From NCBI RefSeq assembly GCF_003063315.1, contig NZ_NERV01000002.1, forward strand, positions 62,001 through 126,000: a DNA stretch of 64,000 nt, read 5' to 3'. Each line of letters begins with the position of its first letter. The stretch's first letter is position 1. The position numbers were made by a program, and so were the translations under genes. Source of the DNA: Limnohabitans sp. T6-5. Its GTDB lineage: Bacteria; Pseudomonadota; Gammaproteobacteria; Burkholderiales; Burkholderiaceae_C. Below are positions 9,375 to 20,061 of this stretch, piece by piece. The notes under the pieces were generated by a model. That model searched no databases, had not been told where the DNA came from, and worked only from the letters and a program-made list of their open reading frames with translations.

Positions 9375-10190
9375 ATGGCGAATATCCATTCCACTGCTTT
9401 GGTCGATCCGGCCGCCAAGCTGGATGCTTCGGTGACCGTCGGGCCTTATTCCATCATCGGACCTCATGTCACGATCGGTGCGGGCACAACGGTTGGTTCG
9501 CATTGCACCATTGATGGTCACACGACCATCGGTCAAAACAACCACATCCACAGCTACAACTCCTTGGGTGCCGCCCCTCAAGACAAGAAATATGCCGGTG
9601 AACCCACACGCTTGGTGATTGGCGATGGCAATACGATTCGCGAGTTTTGCACGTTCAATGCGGGCACGGTGAATGGTGGTGGCATCACGCAGGTTGGACA
9701 TGACAACCTTTTCATGGCCTATGTGCATTTGGCCCATGATTGCTTTGTGGGCAGCCACACCATCTTTGCCAACAACTCGCAATTGGCCGGTCACGTCCAT
9801 GTGGGTGATTGGGTGATTTTGGGCGGGTTCACTGTTGTGCGGCAGTTCTTGCGTTTGGGCGCACACAGCTTCACCGCCATGTGTACTTTGTTGTTCGCAG
9901 ATTTGCCGCCCTATGTCACATGCCAAGGGCAACCGGCTGTTGCACGCACGGTCAACGCGGAGGGCTTGCGCCGCCGCGGCTACTCGCCAACGCGTATTGC
10001 TGCTGTGCGTTCCATGCACAAGGCGCTTTACCGTGAAAACTTGAGTCTTGAAGCTGCCAAAGAGCGGATCGCGCAGATCGCCATCGACAAACCTGAAGCG
10101 CTGGCCGATGTGCAGATGATGCTGGACTTTCTCGCTCAGGTTTCGCCCAAAGTGGGCATTGTGCGTTCGCGTCGACGTTTGGCGGACTGA
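9375..10190 (+). CDS. lpxA: Acyl-ACP:UDP-N-acetylglucosamine O/N-acyltransferase LpxA
   Basis: First lipid A enzyme (271 residues), transferring a 3-hydroxyacyl chain from ACP to the 3-position of the UDP-sugar. Hexapeptide beta-helix repeats run to about residue 185, then a helical C-terminal domain begins with NAEGLRRRGY. The catalytic base is His121 in HLAHDCFVG, and KYAGEPT is conserved. Two residues are unusual: position 169, the hydrocarbon-ruler residue (Gly173 in E. coli, Met169 in Pseudomonas), is Met, and the His160 equivalent is Arg156 (VVRQF). The Met predicts short chains. With gnnA and gnnB next door, the sugar acceptor may be UDP-GlcNAc3N. Confidence 0.96.
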   Translation: MANIHSTALVDPAAKLDASVTVGPYSIIGPHVTIGAGTTVGSHCTIDGHTTIGQNNHIHSYNSLGAAPQDKKYAGEPTRLVIGDGNTIREFCTFNAGTVNGGGITQVGHDNLFMAYVHLAHDCFVGSHTIFANNSQLAGHVHVGDWVILGGFTVVRQFLRLGAHSFTAMCTLLFADLPPYVTCQGQPAVARTVNAEGLRRRGYSPTRIAAVRSMHKALYRENLSLEAAKERIAQIAIDKPEALADVQMMLDFLAQVSPKVGIVRSRRRLAD

Positions 10191-10236
10191 AGACTTCTAG
10201 GGTCAGCTTGTGACCCGTGCTTGAAAGGAGGGCCCC

Positions 10237-11178
10237 GTGGCCCTGTTGCGTTGTGCTGTCATCGGCGTGGGTTACTTGGGCAAGTTCCACGCCCAAAAAT
10301 ACGCCAAAATTCCAGAGTGCGAATTGGTCGCTGTCGTTGACAGTCGCCAAGATCAGGCCGAAGCCGTTGCGGGTCCCCTGCATTGTCAAGCTGTGACCGA
10401 TTACCGTTCCTTGATCGGGCGGGTGGATGCCGTCAGCATTGTGGTGCCTACACAGGCGCACTATGAGGTGTGCAAGGATTTCTTGCTGGCGGGCGTTCAT
10501 GTCTTGGTTGAAAAGCCCATGACCACCACCTTGGAACAAGCCGATGAGTTGATCCGCTTGGCCAGAGAAAACCATTGTGTTTTGGCGGTTGGTCATCTGG
10601 AGCGCTTCAATCCTGCCGCCTTGGCTTTGGAGCCCTTGCTGTCAGATCCCCGATTCATTGACAGTTCACGCTTGGCGCCTTTCAAACCGCGCGCGACGGA
10701 TGTCAGCGTGCTGCTGGACTTGATGATTCACGATGTGGACCTGATCCTGTCCTTGGTCGACTCTGAGCTGGAAAGCGTTGATTGTTCGGGCGCCAGAGTG
10801 CTGACTTCGGACATTGACATTGCCAATGCCCGTATCCGATTTGCCAATGGCTGTGTGGCCAACGTGACGGCCAGCCGGGTGAGTGCCAAGAGTGAGCGCA
10901 AAATGCGCGTCTTCCAAAGTCGGGCATGCCATTCGCTTGACTTTCAGGCCCGAACCTTGACCACTTACCGTGGGGCGACTGATCCATTGGCGACGCCAGA
11001 GCAGGCCATTGAGCGGCAAGAACAGTCGTTTGGTGAAGCCGACCCTCTGTACGCAGAAATTGTTGATTTTGTCGACAGTATTCGCAATAACCGCCCGCCC
11101 AAGGTCAGCGGCGCAGCCGGACGCAGGGCGCTTGAAGCGGTGCAGCGCATCACTGAAGCCACCCGTCTGATTTCCTGA
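10237..11178 (+). CDS. gnnA: Gfo/Idh/MocA-family sugar-nucleotide oxidoreductase, probable UDP-GlcNAc 3-dehydrogenase GnnA
   Basis: NAD-dependent oxidoreductase of the Gfo/Idh/MocA family (313 residues). The N-terminal Rossmann motif GVGYLGKFH, the EKP motif at residues 92-94 (VEKPMTTT) and Asp161/His165 in DLMIHDVDL are visible. Its position between lpxA and lpxB, followed by a DegT aminotransferase, matches gnnA of Acidithiobacillus, whose product oxidises the 3-hydroxyl of UDP-GlcNAc. GTG 10237 has a strong AGGAGG ribosome site (10227-10232). A short hairpin (GGGTCA/TGACCC, 10200-10216) separates it from lpxA. The family is seen directly; the substrate is inferred from context. A dehydrogenase for another surface sugar is the alternative. 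Confidence 0.75.
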   Translation: MALLRCAVIGVGYLGKFHAQKYAKIPECELVAVVDSRQDQAEAVAGPLHCQAVTDYRSLIGRVDAVSIVVPTQAHYEVCKDFLLAGVHVLVEKPMTTTLEQADELIRLARENHCVLAVGHLERFNPAALALEPLLSDPRFIDSSRLAPFKPRATDVSVLLDLMIHDVDLILSLVDSELESVDCSGARVLTSDIDIANARIRFANGCVANVTASRVSAKSERKMRVFQSRACHSLDFQARTLTTYRGATDPLATPEQAIERQEQSFGEADPLYAEIVDFVDSIRNNRPPKVSGAAGRRALEAVQRITEATRLIS

Positions 11179-11203
11179 TTTTTGAATATCTGAAAGGTAT
11201 CCC

Positions 11204-12304
11204 ATGCGAATTCCCATGGTCGATCTCGTTGCGCAATACCGTGACCTCCAGCCCCAACTCGAGCCCGCTTTGTTGGGCGCGCTCAATGCCGCTCAGTTCA
11301 TTTTGGGCCCCAATGTTCAGGCCTTTGAAAAAGAGGCCGCAGCGTATCTGGGTGTGGCGCACGCCATCAGCTGTGCCAACGGCACGGATGCTTTGCACTT
11401 GGCCTTGCTTGCGGCTGACATTGGCCCTGGTGATGAAGTCATCACCACACCCTTCACGTTCATTGCGACAGCAGAGGCGATTGCCTATGTGGGGGCAAAG
11501 GCGGTGTTTGTGGACATTGACCCGCACACTTTCAATATCGATGTGGAGCAAGTCAAGCGGGCCATCACGCCAAAAACCAAGGCCTTGTTGCCTGTGCATT
11601 TGTTTGGACAGCCTGCGAACTTGAAGCCTTTACAAGATCTGGCCCATGAACACCATCTCAAACTTGTGGAAGATTGCGCTCAATCTTTTGGTGCGGGCAT
11701 CTCTGGACGCATGACGGGTTCCATCGGAGATGTGGCCGCATTCAGTTTCTTCCCCAGCAAAAACCTGGGATGTTTTGGCGATGGCGGCATGGTCACCACC
11801 CAGTCCGATGCCATGGCAGAAAAGCTGCGGATGCTGCGCAACCATGGCAGCAAGGTGCGGTATTACCACGACATCATTGGTTACAACAGCCGCCTGGACG
11901 AAATTCAGGCGGTTGTGTTGCGTGCCAAATTGCCAAATATCGACCATTACAACCAAGAGCGTCGCCGCGTGGCGCACCGCTACAGTGCGGGCTTGAATGG
12001 CCTGGGCTTGCAGACGCCCTTTGAGGATGGTGTAGGCATGCACGTGTATCACCAATACACATTGCTCACTGACCGCCGTGCGGTCATTCAGGAAGCGCTG
12101 ACGGCGCAGCAAATCGCCAGCGCAATTTATTACCCTGTGCCTTTGCATCAGCAAAAGGTGTTCGCTTCGATTTCGCAAGGGGCCAGTTTCCCTGTGACCG
12201 AGTCGGTGGCAGAGCGTTGCCTGTCCTTGCCCATTTATCCAGAGCTGAGCGACGCTGCGGTTGATGAGATTTGCGGTGTGATCCGGCAAGCGCTGAACGC
12301 GTGA
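11204..12304 (+). CDS. gnnB: DegT/DnrJ/EryC1 PLP aminotransferase, probable UDP-3-keto-GlcNAc aminotransferase GnnB
   Basis: Sugar aminotransferase of the DegT/DnrJ/EryC1 (SMAT) family, 366 residues. Family features are PMVDLVAQYRDLQ at the N terminus, ANGTDALHLAL, VEDCAQSFGA (PLP-binding Asp157) and the Schiff-base Lys186 in FFPSKNLGCFGDGG. In the GnnA/GnnB pathway this enzyme aminates the 3-keto sugar with glutamate to give UDP-GlcNAc3N, the acceptor for LpxA. It starts 26 bases after gnnA and overlaps lpxB (TGATG), so it is a coupled member of the lipid A operon. Family assignment is secure; substrate is inferred from position. Confidence 0.77.
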   Translation: MRIPMVDLVAQYRDLQPQLEPALLGALNAAQFILGPNVQAFEKEAAAYLGVAHAISCANGTDALHLALLAADIGPGDEVITTPFTFIATAEAIAYVGAKAVFVDIDPHTFNIDVEQVKRAITPKTKALLPVHLFGQPANLKPLQDLAHEHHLKLVEDCAQSFGAGISGRMTGSIGDVAAFSFFPSKNLGCFGDGGMVTTQSDAMAEKLRMLRNHGSKVRYYHDIIGYNSRLDEIQAVVLRAKLPNIDHYNQERRRVAHRYSAGLNGLGLQTPFEDGVGMHVYHQYTLLTDRRAVIQEALTAQQIASAIYYPVPLHQQKVFASISQGASFPVTESVAERCLSLPIYPELSDAAVDEICGVIRQALNA

Positions 12305-13485
12305 TGTCTGAGCTGGAAAGTCGTCTTCATTCAACACCGGCTCAGGCGAGTGGCTTGCAGTTGGGCATGGTCGCAGCCGAGCGGTCTGGGGACATGCTGG
12401 CCGCTTTGTTGCTGCAAGGCTTGCGCAAAGCCTGGCCCGATCTGAAGGCTTCTGGCATTGGCGGACCACAAATGGACGCTGCGGGATTCACGTCGCTTTG
12501 GTCATGCGATGAATTGTCGGTGAGAGGCTTGGTGGAAGCACTTTGGCGTTACCGTCACATCAACGGTATTCGGCAACAGTTGCTTCAAGGATTGCTGGCC
12601 CGGCTGCCCGATCTGTATGTCGGCGTCGATGCCTCCGACTTCAACTTGCCTGTTGAGCGCTTGTTGCGAGAAAAGGGGGTTCCCACGGTTCAGCTGGTGT
12701 GCCCGTCCATTTGGGCATGGCGGCCTGAGCGCGTACAAAAAATCCGTGACAGCGTGGACCATGTCCTGTGTATTTATCCTTTTGAGCCCGCTTTGCTGGA
12801 GCAGCACGGCATAGCGGGCACGTTTGTCGGTCATCCGGTGGCCGATGTGATTGCCCTGGAGCCTGATCGACAGGCTGCTCGTCAAGCCTTGGGTTTGCCA
12901 TCACAAGGAACCGTGGTGGCATTGTTGCCTGGCAGCCGTCCTTCTGAGGTCAAAGGCTTGGCCTTGCCATTTTTGCAAGCAGCCAGGTTAATGCTTGCAC
13001 AGCGTCCCGATCTTCAGTTTGCTTTGCCGACCCACGGCTTGCTCAAGCCTGTGATTGAGCAAGCCTTGGCTCAAGCAGGCATGCAGGGCAGGGTGCATTT
13101 GATCATGGGTCGCTCTCATGAGGTGCAGGCAGCTTGTGACGTTGCTTTGGTCGCCAGTGGAACGGCAACCTTGGAAACCGCTTTGAATAAGCGGCCCATG
13201 GTGATTGCCTACCGCATGCAATGGCTGTCTTGGCAAATTGCCAACCGCAAGCGTTTGCTGCCCTGGATCGGTTTGCCCAATATCTTGTGCAATGAAGGCT
13301 TGATTCCAGAGTTTTTACAAGAGCAGGTGCAAGCTGAAGCACTGGCAAAAGCTGTATTGCGCTGGTTGGATGATCCCGTTGCTGTTCAGGCCATTCAGCG
13401 TCGATTTACCGATTTACACCATCAATTGCGTCAGGACATGCCGACGCTGTCGACCCATGCGATCCAAAAAGTCCTTGCCCGCTGA
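12304..13485 (+). CDS. lpxB: Lipid A disaccharide synthase
   Basis: GT19 glycosyltransferase (393 residues) joining UDP-diacylglucosamine and lipid X into the lipid A disaccharide at the inner membrane. Family motifs are [12 protein letters not shown] (standard form AGExSGD), [33 protein letters not shown] and [13 protein letters not shown]. Start is ATG 12304, overlapping the gnnB stop; an upstream in-frame ATG at 12271 would lie inside gnnB. With a GnnAB pathway, its substrates would carry amide chains at the 3-position as well. Confidence 0.97.
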   Translation: MSELESRLHSTPAQASGLQLGMVAAERSGDMLAALLLQGLRKAWPDLKASGIGGPQMDAAGFTSLWSCDELSVRGLVEALWRYRHINGIRQQLLQGLLARLPDLYVGVDASDFNLPVERLLREKGVPTVQLVCPSIWAWRPERVQKIRDSVDHVLCIYPFEPALLEQHGIAGTFVGHPVADVIALEPDRQAARQALGLPSQGTVVALLPGSRPSEVKGLALPFLQAARLMLAQRPDLQFALPTHGLLKPVIEQALAQAGMQGRVHLIMGRSHEVQAACDVALVASGTATLETALNKRPMVIAYRMQWLSWQIANRKRLLPWIGLPNILCNEGLIPEFLQEQVQAEALAKAVLRWLDDPVAVQAIQRRFTDLHHQLRQDMPTLSTHAIQKVLAR

Positions 13486-14074
13486 ACAAAAAATATTGGA
13501 CTGGGATACCGTAGGGCTGATGGCTGGGGTGGATGAGGCCGGCCGTGGTCCTTTGGCGGGTCCTGTGGTGGCTGCCGCAGTCATTCTGGATGATTTGCAA
13601 CCCATCGTCGGCTTGAACGATTCCAAAAAATTGACAGCGAAGCGACGCGAGCGTTTGTTTGATGAAATCAGGGCTCGTGCACTGTGTTTTTCAATTGCGC
13701 AGGCCAGTATTGAGGAAATCGATCAGATCAACATTCTGCAAGCCACGATGCTGGCCATGCAAAGGGCGGTTGAAGGCTTGAGGCTCAAGCCGGTCAAAGT
13801 CTTGGTGGATGGCAATAGACTCCCCACTTTGAGTGTGCGTGCGGAAGCCATTGTTCAGGGAGATGTTTTGGTTCCTGCTATCTCTGCCGCATCCATCCTG
13901 GCTAAGGTCTATCGTGACCGTTTGTGTGATGAGATGCATCAGAAGTGCCCAGAGTATGGCTTTGACCAGCACAAAGGTTATGGGACGGCGCAACATTTGA
14001 AGGCCTTGCAAGCACACGGACCGTCTGGGTACCACAGACTGACTTTTGCCCCTGTGGCCAGGAGTGTTCGATGA
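13457..14074 (+). CDS. rnhB: Ribonuclease HII
   Basis: Encodes RNase HII (205 residues), which removes ribonucleotides misincorporated in [18 protein letters not shown] holds the first catalytic Asp and Glu, GLNDSKKLT follows, and the later acidic residues lie in VDGN and SILAKVYRD. The proposed ATG 13457 lies within the last 29 bases of lpxB, in another frame; the longer frame from 13370 would add a non-homologous extension. The lpxB-rnhB order is typical. Confidence 0.95.
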   Translation: MRSKKSLPAEQKILDWDTVGLMAGVDEAGRGPLAGPVVAAAVILDDLQPIVGLNDSKKLTAKRRERLFDEIRARALCFSIAQASIEEIDQINILQATMLAMQRAVEGLRLKPVKVLVDGNRLPTLSVRAEAIVQGDVLVPAISAASILAKVYRDRLCDEMHQKCPEYGFDQHKGYGTAQHLKALQAHGPSGYHRLTFAPVARSVR

Positions 14075-14844
14075 ATTTGATCACCTCGCGTGACAATCCC
14101 CTGCTCAAAGCCATCCGACGTTTGGCTCAGGACACCACAGGTTACAGAAAGCAGGGCCAGTTTTGGCTGGAGGGTGATCACCTTTGTCGCGCTGCGGTCG
14201 AGCGTGGTGTGCAGCCACTGCACACTGTCTTGACGGAATCTTTTTGGCAAGAACAGGGGACGTATTGGGCGACTTTGTCCGATCAAGTGATCGTCATCCC
14301 CGATGCTTTGTTCACAACGCTGAGTGGTCTGGAGTCTCCAGCACGAATGGGTTTCGTTGTTGCCTGGACGGAGGGGGGCACGATTTTGTCCGATGCACCA
14401 ACGGTGGTGTTGGACCGCTTGCAAGATGCCGGTAATGTGGGGGCCATTTTGCGGTGTGCCTCGGCATTTGGTTATCGCCAAGTGATGGCCATTAAAGGGA
14501 CTGCCGCGTTGTGGTCTCCCAAGGTCTTGCGCGCTGGCATGGGCGCTCATTTTGGGTTACACCTGATGGAGTCCGTTGGAGAGGATGATGTAGCCAAATT
14601 GACGGTGCCGGTGATGACCACCAGTTCACACCAGGGCCCCTATTTGCACGATTTGTTGAAGCAAGCAACCTTGCCTCGGCAGTGTGCTTGGATTTTTGGG
14701 CATGAAGGGCAGGGCGTGAGCGACAAATTGATGATGCTGGCGAGTCAAAAAGTTCGCATTGCGCAGCCTGGCGGGGAGGAGTCTTTGAATGTGGCCACAG
14801 CGGCGGCGATCTGCCTGCACGCCAGTGCCACTGCGCTCGGTTGA
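14071..14844 (+). CDS. TrmH/SpoU-family RNA 2'-O-methyltransferase
   Basis: SPOUT methyltransferase (257 residues), likely methylating a ribose 2'-OH in rRNA or tRNA. An N-terminal substrate-binding domain ([16 protein letters not shown]) precedes the knotted AdoMet domain with motifs [24 protein letters not shown] and [16 protein letters not shown]. It overlaps the rnhB stop by ATGA. The family is clear; the modified nucleotide cannot be read from the sequence, so no gene symbol is given. Confidence 0.9.
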   Translation: MNLITSRDNPLLKAIRRLAQDTTGYRKQGQFWLEGDHLCRAAVERGVQPLHTVLTESFWQEQGTYWATLSDQVIVIPDALFTTLSGLESPARMGFVVAWTEGGTILSDAPTVVLDRLQDAGNVGAILRCASAFGYRQVMAIKGTAALWSPKVLRAGMGAHFGLHLMESVGEDDVAKLTVPVMTTSSHQGPYLHDLLKQATLPRQCAWIFGHEGQGVSDKLMMLASQKVRIAQPGGEESLNVATAAAICLHASATALG

Positions 14845-14912
14845 TTCTTTTCTCGCGCTTGTGCCTGAGCGCGCTGAGAGGGTGATGTCAGGGTTTTCGA
14901 GCGGTCCTCAGC

Positions 14913-14918
14913 TATAAT
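14913..14918 (+). promoter_or_regulatory. Candidate -10 box of the carAB promoter
   Basis: A perfect TATAAT lies in the 201-base gap before carA. No convincing -35 box is spaced from it. The leader that follows contains a six-base-pair hairpin AGAGAT/ATCTCT at 14990-15004, about 40 bases before the carA start, of unknown role. Confidence 0.5.
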
Positions 14919-15045
14919 GGGTGGCTTTCCCGCATCAACCCGTACGCCACAGTCCATCCCAGGCCCATTCCTCGAACAAGTAGCCAAAAAGAGATCTGAT
15001 CTCTGATGAGCGCTGAGGCGTACCCGAACTATTCCGGAGAACCCA

Positions 15046-16209
15046 GTGCTTTTGTCTCTTCAGGGAACCTTCCCGCCCGCCATCTTGGCGCTCGCAGACG
15101 GCACGGTCTTTATCGGCAACTCGATTGGAGCTACCGGCTCCACAGTCGGCGAAGTGGTGTTCAACACCTCACTCACCGGCTATCAGGAAATCCTCACTGA
15201 CCCCAGCTACTGCCAGCAGATCGTCACCTTGACGTACCCGCACATCGGTAACTACGGCGTCAACGTGGAAGACATCGAAGCTGACAAAGTCCATGCTGCT
15301 GGCTTGATCATCAAAGACTTGCCTTTGGTTGCAAGCAACTTCCGCTCTAGCCAAACCTTGTCGGCCTATTTGGCTGATGCAGGCACCGTGGCTATTGCCA
15401 ACATCGACACCCGCCAACTCACTCGCATCTTGCGCACCAAGGGCGCGCAAAACGGCGCGATCGTGGGCTTGGCCAAAGGCCAAGAAGTCACACAAGCGTT
15501 GATCGACCAAGCGGTGGCAGCCGCCAAAGGCGCGCCCAATATGGCCGGCCTCGATTTGGCGCAAAAAGTCACTGTGTCCAAGTCGTATGAGTGGACACAA
15601 ACCGAGTGGACATTGGGCGAAGGCTACGGCAACTTGACCGCGCCTAAGTTCCATGTGGTTGCGTATGACTTTGGCGTGAAGAAAAACATCTTGCGCATGT
15701 TGGCGGAGCGCGGCTGCAAAGTCACGGTGGTGCCTGCGAAGACCCCAGCGGCTGATGTGCTGAAGCACAACCCCGTCGGCATCTTCTTGTCCAACGGCCC
15801 AGGCGACCCTCAGCCTTGCGACTACGCGATTGCTGCGGCTGCTGAGTTGATCGAAACCGGCATCCCTACATTTGGCATTTGCTTGGGCCATCAAATCATG
15901 GCCTTGGCCAGTGGCGCGAAAACTTTCAAGATGAAGTTTGGCCACCATGGTGCGAACCATCCTGTGAAAGACCTCGACTCAGGTCGTGTGTCCATCACCA
16001 GCCAAAACCACGGTTTTGCGGTGGACGAAAAATCATTGCCCGCCAACTTGCGTGCCACGCACGTGTCTTTGTTTGACGGCACTTTGCAGGGCTTGGCCCG
16101 CACCGACAAGCCCGCGTTTTGCTTCCAAGGTCACCCTGAAGCATCGCCCGGCCCGCACGACATTGCTTACCTCTTTGACCGCTTCATCAAACTGATGGAG
16201 GCGAAATAA
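15046..16209 (+). CDS. carA: Carbamoyl-phosphate synthase small (glutaminase) subunit
   Basis: Releases ammonia from glutamine and channels it to CarB for carbamoyl phosphate (arginine and pyrimidines); 387 residues. The N-terminal CPSase domain contains [11 protein letters not shown]. The class I glutamine amidotransferase domain has the catalytic Cys279 in FGICLGHQ and the His of [13 protein letters not shown]. The start is GTG 15046 with CGGAGA just upstream. carB follows after two bases. Confidence 0.97.
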   Translation: MLLSLQGTFPPAILALADGTVFIGNSIGATGSTVGEVVFNTSLTGYQEILTDPSYCQQIVTLTYPHIGNYGVNVEDIEADKVHAAGLIIKDLPLVASNFRSSQTLSAYLADAGTVAIANIDTRQLTRILRTKGAQNGAIVGLAKGQEVTQALIDQAVAAAKGAPNMAGLDLAQKVTVSKSYEWTQTEWTLGEGYGNLTAPKFHVVAYDFGVKKNILRMLAERGCKVTVVPAKTPAADVLKHNPVGIFLSNGPGDPQPCDYAIAAAAELIETGIPTFGICLGHQIMALASGAKTFKMKFGHHGANHPVKDLDSGRVSITSQNHGFAVDEKSLPANLRATHVSLFDGTLQGLARTDKPAFCFQGHPEASPGPHDIAYLFDRFIKLMEAK

Positions 16210-16211
16210 TC

Positions 16212-19200
16212 ATGCCAAAGCGCACCGACCTAAAAAGCATCCTCATCATTGGCGCAGGCCCGATCATCATTGGTCAGGCCTGCGAGTTCGATTACTCTGG
16301 CGTGCAAGCTTGTAAAGCTTTGCGTGAAGAGGGCTACAAAGTCATCTTGATCAACAGCAACCCCGCCACGATCATGACCGACCCTGCCACGGCAGACGTC
16401 ACCTACATCGAACCCATCACATGGCAAACGGTTGAGAAGATCATTGCCAAAGAGCGTCCAGATGCGATCCTGCCCACCATGGGCGGCCAAACAGCGCTCA
16501 ACTGCGCGTTGGATTTGTGGCATCACGGCGTGTTGGCCAAGTACAAGGTTGAGCTGATTGGCGCGACGCCTGAGGCCATTGACAAAGCCGAAGACCGGTT
16601 GAAGTTCAAAGACGCCATGACCAAAATTGGTCTGGGGTCAGCGCGTTCAGGCATTGCCCACAGCATGGAAGAAGCGTGGGATGTGCAAAAGAGTTTGGGT
16701 TTCCCCACCGTCATTCGCCCCAGCTTTACCTTGGGTGGCACAGGCGGCGGCATTGCCTACAACCCTGAAGAATTCGAAATCATTTGCAAGCGCGGCCTTG
16801 AGGCTTCGCCCACCAACGAGTTGTTGATTGAAGAATCATTGCTCGGTTGGAAAGAGTACGAGATGGAAGTGGTGCGCGACAAGGCGGACAACTGCATCAT
16901 CATTTGCTCGATCGAAAACTTAGACCCCATGGGCGTGCACACCGGTGACTCCATCACTGTGGCGCCTGCACAGACCTTGACCGACAAGGAATACCAAATT
17001 TTGCGTAACGCCTCTTTGGCCGTGTTGCGCGAAATCGGTGTGGACACGGGCGGCTCGAACGTGCAGTTCTCCATCAACCCCAAAGACGGCCGCATGGTCG
17101 TCATTGAGATGAACCCACGCGTGTCGCGCTCATCTGCATTGGCTTCTAAAGCCACGGGTTTCCCGATTGCGAAAGTTGCAGCCAAGTTGGCTGTGGGCTA
17201 CACGCTCGACGAGCTGCGCAACGAAATCACAGGTGGTGCAACGCCTGCCTCGTTCGAGCCCTCGATCGACTACGTGGTCACTAAAATTCCACGTTTTGCT
17301 TTCGAAAAATTCCCAACCGCTGACAGCCGTTTGACCACCCAAATGAAATCGGTGGGCGAGGTGATGGCCATGGGTCGTACCTTCCAAGAGTCCTTCCAAA
17401 AAGCCCTGCGTGGTTTGGAAGTGGGCGTGGACGGCATGAACGAAAAAACCCAAGACCGCGAAGTGCTCGAGAAAGAACTGGGCGAGCCCGGTCCTGAACG
17501 CATTTGGTACGTGGGTGATGCTTTCGCCATGGGGCTGAGCGTGGATGAGGTGTTTGCCTTGACCAAGATCGACCCTTGGTTCTTGGTGCAAATCGAAGAG
17601 ATCGTGAAGATTGAACTCGAAGTCGAAACCACGACGCTTGAAGCTATCACCGCCGAAGAGTTGCGCGCCTTGAAGAAGAAGGGCTTCTCAGACCGCCGTT
17701 TGGCCAAGTTGCTCAAAACCACTGAGCATGTGGTGCGCGCACGTCGCCATGAACTCAACATCCGTCCTGTCTACAAGCGCGTGGACACCTGTGCGGCCGA
17801 GTTCTCGACCGACACTGCTTACATGTACTCGTGCTACGAAGGTAATGGAAACGCCTTCGGCGTGGGCGACGCTGAGTGCGAAGCTGAGCCCACCAACAAC
17901 AAAAAAATTATGGTTCTTGGCGGCGGTCCTAACCGCATTGGCCAAGGTATTGAGTTTGACTACTGCTGCGTTCACGCTGCGCTCGCCATGCGCGAAGATG
18001 GCTACGAAACCATCATGGTCAACTGCAACCCAGAGACCGTGTCGACTGACTACGACACTTCCGACCGTTTGTACTTTGAGCCATTAACGCTCGAAGACGT
18101 GCTCGAAATCGTCGACAAAGAAAAGCCAACTGGCGTCATCGTCCAATACGGCGGTCAAACGCCTTTGAAGTTGGCGCTCGATTTGGAAGCGGCAGGCGTG
18201 CCCATCATCGGTACCAGCCCTGACATGATCGACGCAGCTGAAGACCGCGAGCGTTTCCAAAAGTTGTTGCACGACCTCGGTCTGCGCCAACCGCCAAACG
18301 CCACAGCACGTACAGAGCCAGAAGCTCTGGAAAAAGCGGCTGCCTTGGGTTACCCCTTGGTCGTTCGCCCCAGCTATGTGCTGGGTGGCCGCGCCATGGA
18401 AATCGTGCACGAGCAACGTGACCTCGAGCGCTACATGCGCGAAGCGGTCAAGGTGTCGCACGACTCACCTGTGTTGCTCGATCGTTTCTTGAATGATGCG
18501 ATTGAGTGCGATGTGGACTGCTTGCGCGATCCCGAAGGCAAGACCTTCATTGGTGGCGTGATGGAACACATCGAACAAGCGGGCGTGCACAGCGGCGACT
18601 CGGCTTGTTCGTTGCCTCCGTACTCCTTGTCAGAAGCTACGGTGACCGAGCTCAAACGTCAATCTGCCGCGATGGCTGGTGCTTTGAATGTGGTCGGCTT
18701 GATGAACGTGCAGTTCGCGATTCAACACGTGGATGGCAAAGATGTCATCTATGTGCTGGAAGTTAACCCACGCGCCTCGCGCACCGTGCCGTACGTGTCC
18801 AAAGCCACAGGCATTCAATTGGCCAAGGTTGCAGCACGTTGTATGGCGGGGCAGACCCTCGTGTCGCAAGGCATCACCAAAGAAGTTACGCCCCCTTATT
18901 TCAGCGTGAAAGAAGCGGTGTTCCCATTCGTGAAGTTCCCAGGTGTGGATACCATCCTCGGCCCAGAGATGAAGTCCACGGGCGAAGTCATGGGCGTTGG
19001 CAAAACATTTGGTGAAGCCTTTGTGAAGAGTCAATTGGGTGCAGGGACCAAGTTGCCTCGTCCACGTGACGCTGATGGTCGTTCTACCGGCAAGGTGTTC
19101 ATCTCCGTGAAGAACAACGACAAGCCACGCGTCATTGAAGTGGCGCGTCAGTTGTCTGCTTTGGGTTTTGAATTGATTGCCACCAAGGGCACAGCGGCAT

Positions 19201-19490
19201 CCATTGTTGAGGCAGGCGTGCCTTGTGATGTGGTAAACAAAGTGACCGAAGGCCGCCCACACATCGTGGACAGCATCAAGAACAACGAAGTGGTGTTGGT
19301 CATCAACACCGTGGAAGAGCGTCGCAATGCGATTGCTGATTCACGTCACATTCGTACCTCGGCATTGCTCAACCGTGTGACCACATTCACCACCATCGCA
19401 GGCGCAGAAGCGGCTGTGGAAGGCATGAAGTACATGGACAAGTTGGATGTCATTTCTGTGCAGGAAATGCACGCCCAGTTGACGGCTTAA
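16212..19490 (+). CDS. carB: Carbamoyl-phosphate synthase large subunit
   Basis: Synthetase subunit (1092 residues; E. coli 1073) with two homologous ATP-grasp halves. The first begins [21 protein letters not shown] and the second [20 protein letters not shown] near residue 565. An allosteric MGS-like domain forms the C terminus ([17 protein letters not shown] onwards). It binds CarA and makes carbamoyl phosphate from ammonia, bicarbonate and two ATP. Nothing is missing. It forms an operon with carA and ends before a strong terminator. Confidence 0.98.
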   Translation: MPKRTDLKSILIIGAGPIIIGQACEFDYSGVQACKALREEGYKVILINSNPATIMTDPATADVTYIEPITWQTVEKIIAKERPDAILPTMGGQTALNCALDLWHHGVLAKYKVELIGATPEAIDKAEDRLKFKDAMTKIGLGSARSGIAHSMEEAWDVQKSLGFPTVIRPSFTLGGTGGGIAYNPEEFEIICKRGLEASPTNELLIEESLLGWKEYEMEVVRDKADNCIIICSIENLDPMGVHTGDSITVAPAQTLTDKEYQILRNASLAVLREIGVDTGGSNVQFSINPKDGRMVVIEMNPRVSRSSALASKATGFPIAKVAAKLAVGYTLDELRNEITGGATPASFEPSIDYVVTKIPRFAFEKFPTADSRLTTQMKSVGEVMAMGRTFQESFQKALRGLEVGVDGMNEKTQDREVLEKELGEPGPERIWYVGDAFAMGLSVDEVFALTKIDPWFLVQIEEIVKIELEVETTTLEAITAEELRALKKKGFSDRRLAKLLKTTEHVVRARRHELNIRPVYKRVDTCAAEFSTDTAYMYSCYEGNGNAFGVGDAECEAEPTNNKKIMVLGGGPNRIGQGIEFDYCCVHAALAMREDGYETIMVNCNPETVSTDYDTSDRLYFEPLTLEDVLEIVDKEKPTGVIVQYGGQTPLKLALDLEAAGVPIIGTSPDMIDAAEDRERFQKLLHDLGLRQPPNATARTEPEALEKAAALGYPLVVRPSYVLGGRAMEIVHEQRDLERYMREAVKVSHDSPVLLDRFLNDAIECDVDCLRDPEGKTFIGGVMEHIEQAGVHSGDSACSLPPYSLSEATVTELKRQSAAMAGALNVVGLMNVQFAIQHVDGKDVIYVLEVNPRASRTVPYVSKATGIQLAKVAARCMAGQTLVSQGITKEVTPPYFSVKEAVFPFVKFPGVDTILGPEMKSTGEVMGVGKTFGEAFVKSQLGAGTKLPRPRDADGRSTGKVFISVKNNDKPRVIEVARQLSALGFELIATKGTAASIVEAGVPCDVVNKVTEGRPHIVDSIKNNEVVLVINTVEERRNAIADSRHIRTSALLNRVTTFTTIAGAEAAVEGMKYMDKLDVISVQEMHAQLTA

Positions 19491-19533
19491 TGTGCCCGCC
19501 TGCCATGGCTTGCAGGGCATAATGTGATGATCC

Positions 19534-19567
19534 ACCGCCGAGAGGCCACTCTCGGCGGTTTGTTTTT
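19534..19567 (+). terminator. Terminator after carB
   Basis: ACCGCCGAGAG (19534-19544) pairs perfectly with CTCTCGGCGGT (19549-19559), followed by TTGTTTTT. It ends the carAB transcript just before the greA ribosome-binding site. Confidence 0.85.
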
Positions 19568-19579
19568 GGAGAACAGAAC

Positions 19580-20056
19580 ATGTCAACCATACCGATTACA
19601 AAACGCGGCGCCGAAAAACTCAAAGATGAGCTGCACCGGCTGAAAACTGTGGATCGCCCCAGTGTGATTCAAGCCATTGCAGAAGCTCGCGCACAAGGTG
19701 ATTTGAGTGAAAACGCCGAATATGAAGCGGCCAAAGACCGTCAAGGTTTCATTGAAGGTCGCATTCAGGAAATCGAAGGTAAGTTGTCTGCTGCGCAGAT
19801 CATAGATCCCGCGTCTGTTGACGCCGGTGGGCGTGTGGTGTTTGGCACCACAGTCGAACTGGAAGATGAGTCGACGGGTGATGCAGTGACGTATCAAATT
19901 GTGGGCGAAGATGAGGCCGATCTCAAATTGGGCCTGATCAACATCAGCAGCCCTATTGCACGCGCCTTGATTGGCAAGGAAGAGGGTGATGTCGCCGAGG
20001 TGCAGGCGCCTGGCGGCATTCGTCGGTATGAAATTGTGGGTGTTTCATACATCTGA
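19580..20056 (+). CDS. greA: Transcription elongation factor GreA
   Basis: Encodes the 158-residue transcript-cleavage factor that rescues backtracked RNA polymerase. The N-terminal coiled coil ([13 protein letters not shown] ... [24 protein letters not shown]) carries the acidic tip, and a C-terminal FKBP-like domain follows ([21 protein letters not shown]). Ribosome site TTGGAG precedes the ATG. It follows carAB in the common Burkholderiales order. Confidence 0.98.
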   Translation: MSTIPITKRGAEKLKDELHRLKTVDRPSVIQAIAEARAQGDLSENAEYEAAKDRQGFIEGRIQEIEGKLSAAQIIDPASVDAGGRVVFGTTVELEDESTGDAVTYQIVGEDEADLKLGLINISSPIARALIGKEEGDVAEVQAPGGIRRYEIVGVSYI

Positions 20057-20061
20057 AAATC

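Noticed and set aside
10200..10216. GGGTCA/TGACCC hairpin between lpxA and gnnA as a terminator
   Set aside because: Only six base pairs and no T-run. It may be an mRNA hairpin but cannot be called a terminator.
14845..15045. tRNA or small RNA gene in the gap before carA
   Set aside because: No cloverleaf or T-loop motif is present. Only a -10 box and a six-base-pair hairpin could be supported.
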